In this document: piece by piece, positions 57,048 to 64,000 of the stretch
Layout: each line of letters begins with the position of its first letter
How positions within the stretch are numbered: position 1 is the stretch's first letter
Origin: Marasmius tenuissimus
Lineage: Eukaryota > Basidiomycota > Agaricomycetes > Agaricales > Marasmiaceae
Assembly (NCBI GenBank): GCA_029532415.1
Contig: JAQOTA010000062.1
Span: 496,001 to 560,000 of the forward strand
DNA: 64,000 nucleotides
Direction: 5' to 3'
Notes under the pieces: model-generated
Database searches by the model: none
Seen by the model: only the letters and a program-made list of their open reading frames with translations
Told to the model about the DNA's origin: nothing
Translations under genes and position numbers: made by a program

Positions 57048-58653
57048 CTACACCATGTTAGAAGAGTCCTTCTTCACATGTGCAGCCTCAGGAGGGGTGA
57101 TGGAGTATCTAAGTGAAGAGATTTCGATGTCGAGGTCCTCGTCTTCGTCCTTGTGCGACTCGATGAACGATGCTGAACCGAAGGTCGATGTAGGCGAGGA
57201 AGGGGACGCGGGAGCAGTCAAAGTGCCACCAACGTCTGACAACGACAGAGCACCGAAAGATGCGCTGGATGGCTTTTCCTTCAAGTCTTTTCCTGACGAA
57301 GAGACTGAGGCGACGTCCGTGAAGGAGTCGAGAGAGTCGCGTCTTATGCGAGTCTCGCGCTTCACAAAGACTGGGAGGCCAGAGTGTCCTGAAGCAGTCA
57401 TGGATTTCCTAGAGGAAGGAGATGTCAGTCGCTGAGCGCGAGTAAAAAAAGACTTGAATACATACTCGGTGCCAGATCCCGTCAAAGTTGTTCCCATTGA
57501 ACCAGAGGATGTGATCCCAACGCGCTTCTGAACAGAGGTAATTGCAGCACGATAGTTCTTCCTCGCCTCGTCGGCAAAGCCAAAGAAGGCAAAGAAGATG
57601 AGGGAGCACATGACGGCCGCCCATCGACTGATCTCGAGGGCAACATACTGAGTCTGGTCGGATTTCCAGAACAATGCAGGAAATTGGTTGACTCGACCGA
57701 AGTTCATATGTGTGTCTTCCCACGAGATCCAGGGGTTGACGCCGAGCTTCGCATCGTTGATGATAACGAAGAGAGCCAATGGGATGGTGACGATAACGTC
57801 AACGCCAGCGAGGCACATCAGACGGATGTAGCGGTTGGCGTTCAAGTTGTTGTTCTTGGAGAGAAGTTCCTTGAATTGCTGGCGGCGTTTGTAGAAAGCC
57901 CTCAAGCACAAGACTGTTTCGAAGGTCAGTAGTCAATTCGTGCTATGAACAGTCCAATTAACTCACTCGAGTAGACACCGGAGATGCAAGCGATGGCGAG
58001 GGGCCATGCAAAGACAAGGACGAAGGCCACCCAGGTAACGTAGACGGAAGGATAGCAGCCGAGATCTTCGAAGATGTCGTAGCGATGTCCTTGAGGGATA
58101 TAATCTGCATTCACGGATCAGGGATTTGTCATATTGAGCTGACTGAGCCGACACTCACGAAGGATCATTGCTAGCACCGGAAGGCCAACACAGATCGCGA
58201 GATCTACCATGATTGCACGACGCTTCTCAGCGCGAGTAACAGTGACAGCATTGGCCGTGGCGATATGATAGAGGCGACGGTTGATGCACAAGCAACAGGC
58301 GGGGAGTGCGACGTTGATCCCGATGTAGTATTTCGCAGCTACCAGGAGTATTGTAAATTTTTTTCGTCCGTCACAAAACTTGCGCGACTCACAAATATCG
58401 CACCAGGTTGGTGAATAATTGCCGACCCTCCCGTTCCAAACAATGGAGTTGATAAAGTAGATGAGGTCAGCCAGACCAGCCCAGATCATGAAGCAGCAAG
58501 TGCCGGTGTTCCATGCTAAAAGAAAGAACGTTAGAACCTAGGAGAAGCTATGAAAATTCTTATCTCACCCTCCAAGTGCCACGGAAGAGGAATGGTGACT
58601 AGAATAAATGCGAGGAAGGAAAATGCGGAGTAGACTTCATTGGGATAGGACAT
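57048..58653 (-). CDS. STE3-type mating pheromone receptor (STE3-2)
   Basis: Six exons on the minus strand with the same intron positions as STE3-1; exon 1 is 58653-58569 (85 bases in both), and the last intron must use the CCTCTAG acceptor so that KSMTASGHSGLP stays in frame. About 435-440 residues. Family signatures: MSYPNEVYS, PLPWHLEAWNTGTC, INSIVWNGRV, CLCINRRLYHIATANAVTVT, RAEKRRAIMVDLAICVGLPV, HYIPQGHRYDIFEDLGCYPS, FYKRRQQFKELLSKNNNLNANRY, WISWEDTHMNFGRVNQFPALFW. The tail is longer than in STE3-1, Ser-rich with an acidic DEDEDLDIEISS stretch. Expected role: plasma-membrane receptor for lipopeptide mating pheromone. Oriented opposite to STE3-1. Confidence 0.92.
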
Positions 58654-60121
58654 GTTGGGCCTCGAGGAACGAAGAAGAACACTCAGTGAAGAGTGTACAA
58701 GACGGCTAGATTCAGCTGGAAAGTGGGAAACAGCTGGAGCTAATTCCCGTCACTTCCCAACCTTAAGAGCAAACGCCCTAATCCTCGCCCCTTGTACACA
58801 ATTTTGGGCGTTCCCTTGTGCTCGGGTGTGGACGACGGGTTCAAACGACTGTCCAAATTGGGTAGCTAGCTTGAAAATTCCGAAAGGGGGTTATCCGAAT
58901 TTGGACATGAGTTTGTTGAAAGCCATAATAGGAAAGATCACATGGCCGGAGCCCTGGACTAAAAGTCAACAATTTGACGGCGAAGCGGTCCGTAAGTCAA
59001 CAACATTGGACCACGGTAGTGCGGCCTTGGGTAAATTCGCGAGACCGAGCAAAATGACACGGCACGGAGGGTGAAGGTGGGACTGACAAGGTCGGGCCTA
59101 CGGCGTCCGCAGGCTTGTAGGATTTGAGGCTGAATGGAGGCATTTCATGTCCCTCTTGTCAAGAATCATGTCTGCTTGAACCTGTCTTGAGGCTAATGAA
59201 TTCAATGAACAAGGTACGAGGGCGGAGAGTAACTTTGCGCACCTTGATCAATACCAGGGTTCAGCATACCCAGGAATACCCATGCTATCGACTTTCCGCA
59301 TCACAGTACCATGAGCCAGGCCTGACTGAGATATCAAGAGAAATTGACGATTGACCATGCGTTTTTGAACTCTGAGAGATAACGTCTCCAGGCCATGCTC
59401 GATTCCTTGTTCCAGAGTGAGCGCTCTTGTTCAGAGAGAGTAACTGAAGTCTTGAAGGAGTAAAACTCACCTCTATCGAGACCTTCAGATCGTGCTATCT
59501 GCCTTAAGCCTTCCCACTGGCCAAACTTTGCGCCGCATGCAATAATTGAGTGCGGTAGGGTCGTCTCCATTTCTCCAGACTCAGATATTGGCATGGGAAA
59601 AACCGATAACCCTTGCTAACCGGAAGCTCCGTTCGACGTCGGTTGAGTCTTGTTCGGCCAGCAAGTTTGCGGGGAAGCGGCCTTGACGATGTCGATAGTC
59701 AATGAGCATGATGGAGGGGAAGAAAGAGAGCCGCGAGAAGACCTCATTGCAGCGGGTATTTGAACGCGCCTACGCAGCCGAGTTTATTGTCTTTTGTTCG
59801 GTCACGTGCTGATCGCACTTCGAAACCCTTTTGTTTTCGTTCAGCCAATCAGAACTCGTTCCCATCAAGCTACCTTCCACTTGAAAGTTCGCAAAGTTCA
59901 TGGCGGGAAGCGAGAGCGTTTAGATCAGAAACGAAGGCTACATTGGAACGATATCTAGTGCTACAGGAAGTGAACGTGCGTATGTGACAAAGGAATGAAC
60001 GTAGAAAGAACGAATACATGGGGTGAATTAGGACGGGCACTAAGTAAGTTTCGAAATATCGGTAGTAAGTAAAAACATGATGTTCAACAGTAGGCTGTAG
60101 AAGACATAAGAAAATGCGAGA
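58654..60121. other. Intergenic between the two minus-strand receptors
   Basis: Mostly the STE3-2 promoter plus ~1.2 kb without a supported gene. The minus-strand frame 59334-59594 (LPHSIIACGAKFGQWEGLRQ) vaguely recalls the middle-homology region of fungal Zn2Cys6 regulators and may be a fragment; I would not call it. No CaaX-ended mini-gene seen. Confidence 0.4.
58887..58904 (-). promoter_or_regulatory. Shared receptor-gene promoter motif, STE3-2 copy
   Basis: Minus strand CCAAATTCGGATAACCCC, about 235 bases upstream of the STE3-2 start; partner of the motif at 39792-39808. A second, related CCAAATTGGG lies nearby on the plus strand (about 58853). Confidence 0.45.
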
Positions 60122-62064
60122 CTAGCTCGTTTCGTGAGTGACTACGGTCATGTAAAACACCTCGGTAGAGGGTTTCCGTTTGACCCCACCATCTGTCGGC
60201 GACAATCCAAGGTTCAGGTTCTGATGTAGCCGCTCGAGCTTGGTGCGGTACGTATCCTTCCCATCTCGGTCTACAGAGACTTGGGATGGGATTGAGGAGA
60301 CGCTGGATCCGCGGAAGGGAGGAGAGCGCATATTCGGTGGTGTAATCGACCTCCGCAAAGGATTAGAACCAGCAAAACTGATATCGGAAAACGCGGGTGA
60401 CTGGGGGCATGAAGGCCGCTTAGGGATCACTGGTTGAACACGGGGAACAGTCGAGGGAGGTGATGGCCACGGAATATCATAGATCGAGGAGACAGCGGAT
60501 GCTACATCGTCGGGCACCGCGGGCGGTTTGGAGAGATCTTTGTGGGGATGAAGTTTGTCTGCGTTATACACAGGTGGCGGGGAAAGTATCGGGGGTTCGA
60601 CCCCAAGTTTCGAGCTGCGGGTGAGCTCAAGAATTCCATCGTCGAGGCAGTGAAACTTTTGTCCTCGTTCTTGGTCGGGGTACAATTAGGTTCCTTCTCG
60701 TGCTGGGAGACCCTGATGAGGCTCGGGACAAGGAGACTTGTTGGGGGGAGGAGATGGCGATGACCTGGAGGAAGAGTTTACGGAATGCATGTCCAGCATT
60801 TCGTCCCATCCCGACACAAGAACAGGGGCCACCGGCCTCGGCCTGTGGACTGCGGAAGGCTTTGCTCGTTCTTGCTTGCGAAAACTAGTAGATCACACAG
60901 ACATCAGTCAGACGATCTGCAGGACAGAGGGGAGGCACATACTGCGTAGGAAGAATGGCACGAGCCCGAGGCAAGCGGGGACGAGGCAACGAAGGGAACG
61001 TTATCTCGCCTTCCTTCATAGCCTTCACCACGTCTCGCAAATCTTGTCCGACCGTCAACCACAAGAATACATATGCAATCGAAACCACCGGCGTTAGCCA
61101 CCACATCATCAACGCCAACTTATGATCAGGGGATTCACCCAACACAAAGATCTTCGTGAACTGAATATGAAGTGCCTCCCAACTGGCGAATGACCGAAAG
61201 TCAGTCCGAGCGAAGAGTGTGAAGATGGATATGGTCGTGACAGCCAACGTCAATACGAGAACTGATATCATTCGTCGTAGATAAAGGGAGGAAGACATTC
61301 CGAGACGGGTGTGGATGTGTTGTTCGAATTGGGATGCTGAGACTCGGAATGAGTGGTGCAAGGAACGACCTTTCAAGGTAGGAAGTCAACCTTTCTGGAT
61401 CATAGAGTAGTAAAAGGTAACGACAACGTACCACAGAGCACGAATGACCCGATCGAGAGTATAAACGGTGGCAACCAGACAACAAGGACAGATGCAGCGG
61501 AACTATGAATGGCAGCAGTGCAGCCAAAGTCCCTGATTATATCGAAGCGGTGATGCTGAACGATGAAATCTAGGCAACAATCAAGCAATCGAAAGAACGG
61601 AAACAGAGAAGGGCACTCACGAAGTAGAGTATATATTACTGGAGCGACCCAACATATTATAATAGTGAAAACCAATCGCTTTCGCCGTGCTGATTCCGTA
61701 TCAACAAGCGGTCGCTTCGAAGCCAAGAGCTCGAGATTCGCAGCCATGCAGAAACAGGAGGCTGGGAGGGCAAACGCCACCGCCAACAGAACCTTCGTTA
61801 CTACAACTCCGGAAAGTCAGTATACGTAGCGAACAGCGCGTTGCACAGAGACTGGAGCCACCAACCGATATCGCACCACACAGGGATATGTATATCCGTA
61901 TTCCCCGACCAAACCAAACTGTTCACCCCGTGTATGAGGTTTCCGACAACCAACCAAACGACAAGGCTCATTTGCGGGACATCATTCCGAACACGAGGAC
62001 CGAGCAGAGACAGAGACAGAAGCGCGAAGCACAAAAACGATATGACGGGGAGTGCGATGATCAT
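60122..62064 (-). CDS. Divergent STE3-like pheromone receptor (STE3-3)
   Basis: Minus-strand gene of about six exons, start MIIALPVISF at 62064, stop at 60122. It keeps the STE3 layout: N-terminal helix without the PNEVYS motif, VVGNLIHGVNSLVWSG, PVWCDI split by an intron as in the other two receptors, NLELLASKRPLVDTESARRKR, HHRFDIIRDFGCTAAIHSS, and HTRLGMSSSLYLRRMISVLVL for the fifth loop-helix region; then WEALHIQFTKI before helix 7. The tail is very long, Pro/Ser-rich (PPILSPPPVY, RRSITPPNMRSPP). One intron near 60700 is needed to skip a TAA and is inferred. It lacks the RRLYHIA and KRRQQFKELLS motifs of the other receptors, so it may be a non-mating-type receptor-like gene. Confidence 0.8.
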
Positions 62065-63600
62065 AACGTCGGGAAGTGAGAACGAAAAGGACTAGAGAAC
62101 GAAAATCATTCAAATCAGTGTGCGGCGATGGGTCAAAGGAATAGACCTACTCCTCCGCGAAGGTTTATTTGAAGACCTAAAAACAAGGACTTTCGCGTGA
62201 GATTTCGGCGCCGAATAATGCGGCAAGAACTTCTTTCAGTCCACCCGGAGCCCCTGCAGAGACAAGTGGACATCTATTTCGGAAACAAGGCTCCGTAAGC
62301 TGTAACTGACCTGGAATGCTGTCAGTCCGGCAGTGATTGGGGGTGGATTGAATGGGGGATCAGGTACCATATTGTATGTTCGGAGCACAGACAAAGTAAG
62401 TTACGGATTTAGAAGGTTGAAGACGACTGGCTTTTCAACGTCTTCGCCTGCGATATCCCAGAAAGGAAGTTCGTTTGGCAAGTCCTGGTTTAGAAATCAA
62501 AATCGTTTCTGGGTGCGTCGGTGATTGAGGACCGTAGTTTATTGTTATCCAGTGCTTAACGTGCATGGTGAAGAGCGGTTGAGCATAGATAGCCCAGGAG
62601 AGTATAGACTGGATGAGCAGGCGGGAAACTTTTCTCTGCACGAGCGAGCAGCGTTCCGGCAATCAACTTCAAATATGTTTCCTGTCAGCGAATTAATCTG
62701 TACGAGACAGTGAAAACAAGCATACTGTTGTCTGTATCATGTTAGATGCCATGTAAGGCAAGCAACCGCCTTCAGAATTTTGAACGTCGTGATGGTCAGA
62801 AAACAAGGAGCAACAGGCGTCCACAGACTGCTGTGTTCAATTACGTACCCACAAACACCCACACTCTTACCACACTCTCGCACCTCGACTCCTGCCGTTA
62901 TCAGTACAAGCATCCCTATGTGCTTTGGCTTCGATTCCGATAATTTGAAAAATAGCATTTTGACCGCTCAACATCAAATTACTCAAACTCTCTCATCTCA
63001 TGAAGTTCTGTTTGGCAGAGATTCCAACCATTAGCCCAGGTGTCGATCTGGAATCTTCCGCTGCCTTTTTGCGATCGTTCAGCCACTCTCTCTGAAATCC
63101 CTTACAGTGACATCACTCCTTTGTCGGTCGATATCTTGGCTGCCACGACGCGCTGAGTGCCCTTGAGTGCCCTGACAGCTGCGCAAAGATATCAGCATCG
63201 CAGCAGACTTCATTCGTCAACGCTACTGTCCCTGGGCCTGAGTGAGTGTGGTGCGTTGTCGAACAACACGAATCACTAGGGGAAGACTTTTTCTTCCGAG
63301 TCTCAAATCGGAAGGTGCTGCCAAGCCTCCGCCCTCCCGCACACGATCACAGAATCCTCTCGAGTGAAGGTTGCTCAACCCACTGCCCACTCGTCCGTAA
63401 CCTTTGCTGATGTACATGTCGTCGCCATATCGCTCTTGTAGGGTATACCCGTCGGCTTGTCAACGCGGATCGGAAATGAACGTTGCATGTTGCGCTGAGC
63501 AACCTTTGCAAGGTTGAAGCAAATACGTTAGTGCAAGTAATGTACATAAGTTAAAAAGTTGATGTAACGAGGGTATGGTACAACAACAACCGCCTCCAGT
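62065..63600. other. Intergenic downstream end, nothing recognised
   Basis: Presumed STE3-3 promoter and ~1.4 kb without a supported gene. Scanned for Cys-x-x-x-stop ends: CVGD, CTRQ, CPWA and CMLR occur but in unsuitable contexts. Confidence 0.4.
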
Positions 63601-63612
63601 CAGTCCATCCTG

Positions 63613-63965
63613 ATGATAATTTACACTGCATACACATTACAAAGAGCGAATGAAGTCCAAATCACAACAACAACAGGAAAGAGAAAGAAAAACAACGTTT
63701 ACGAGTACCCCAAAACCATCCTCGACACCGACCGAAGGGGGAAAGTAGCAAAATACGCGAACCGCAAGAACAATTTCGCAGGGAGATTCAAGAACGCAGC
63801 TTCGGTACTCCCACTCTCCTCTACGATCGTCTCCAATCCACCAGGCGACGAGGGTGATGGAACGGAATACCGGGTGACCGTGGAAGGTGGGGAAGTGCGC
63901 CCTTCGCTACCCTTTGGTGTCGTCGTAGATTGGCGGAAGAGGAATGGGAACAAATAAGATAGCAA
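63613..63965. other. Possible gene end at window edge (strand unresolved)
   Basis: Open frames on both strands cover this stretch: plus 63613-63957 (Lys/Arg-rich, ending GVVVDWRKRNGNK) and minus 63699-63965 (Ser/Pro-rich). Either could be a terminal exon of a gene continuing beyond the window; I cannot decide. Confidence 0.25.
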
Positions 63966-64000
63966 CGACGAAATCCGCTCGAGAAGGCTGCGCCGACGAG

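Noticed and set aside
58652..59074. 140-codon plus-strand frame opposite the STE3-2 promoter
   Set aside because: No family signature, overlaps the promoter and start of STE3-2; treated as chance.
59334..59594. 86-codon minus-strand frame as a Zn2Cys6 regulator fragment
   Set aside because: Only a vague resemblance over one short segment; no zinc cluster or neighbouring exons found.
62514..62528. TGC GTC GGT GAT TGA (C-V-G-D) as a pheromone CaaX end
   Set aside because: The last residue is acidic, the second is Gly, and no in-frame ATG gives a precursor of suitable length.
62525..62713. 62-codon frame ending ICTRQ as a possible pheromone precursor
   Set aside because: Size fits, but CTRQ has Arg at the a2 position and there is no acidic/ER processing motif at the right distance.
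1..64000. tRNA, rRNA or CRISPR features
   Set aside because: No cloverleaf-like segment with A and B boxes, no rRNA core sequence, and no regularly spaced repeat-spacer array was seen.

Overview
The window is nuclear DNA of a filamentous basidiomycete, most likely a mushroom-forming agaricomycete. Genes are broken by many 50-80 base GT-AG introns, and the strongest gene family evidence is three STE3-type pheromone receptors (40077-41636 +, 57048-58653 -, 60122-62064 -), which marks a B-type (pheromone/receptor) mating-type region. I found no CaaX-ended pheromone precursor in the intergenic stretches I read by eye.

Most of the rest consists of duplicated copies of a three-family set. The families are a sulfotransferase-like P-loop protein (ST, seven copies or remnants), a ~600-residue protein with a degenerate MYND zinc finger (four long genes, three remnants), and a monocarboxylate-transporter-like MFS protein (three copies). 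Their layout is nested and inverted. Block A (131-5460: ST1, ST2 remnant, MYND remnant, MYND1) is roughly the reverse of block C (28401-33030: MYND3, ST5 remnant, ST6). Block B (16310-23224: ST4, MYND2, convergent MFS1) is the mirror of block D (50344-55949: MFS3, convergent MYND4 and ST7). Several copies carry single disabling changes: a frameshift in ST4, an in-frame TAG in MYND2, a 1-base homopolymer shift in MYND4, a lost splice donor in MFS3 with an in-frame rescue site, and a replaced last exon in MFS2.

Region by region: 1-5.5 kb is block A. 5.5-8.4 kb is gene-poor. 8.4-10.3 kb holds a five-exon gene with three cyanovirin-N (CVNH) lectin domains and a helical tail. 10.6-15.1 kb has two decayed copies of a malate dehydrogenase gene around intact ST3. 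15.4-16.05 kb is an inverted-repeat element. 16.3-23.2 kb is block B, with a TA-flanked MITE between MYND2 and MFS1. 23.3-27.9 kb is a very young non-coding LTR retrotransposon (apparently identical 756-base LTRs, 5-base target duplication) inserted 93 bases upstream of MFS1. 28.4-33 kb is block C. 33-35.6 kb is gene-poor. 35.6-39.3 kb has a MYND remnant and MFS2. 40-41.6 kb is STE3-1. 41.9-47.3 kb holds ordinary genes on the minus strand (secreted deaminase-like protein, GH43 arabinanase-like enzyme, mitochondrial TypA/BipA GTPase). 47.5-49.7 kb has a decayed F-box-like gene and a MYND remnant. 50.3-56 kb is block D. 57-62 kb holds the two minus-strand receptors.

The receptors should act in mate recognition at the plasma membrane. 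The job of the ST/MYND/MFS set is unknown. Its repeated co-occurrence suggests either a functional module or hitch-hiking duplication in a recombination-suppressed mating-type region. All exon boundaries were inferred by eye from frame, splice consensus and paralog comparison.
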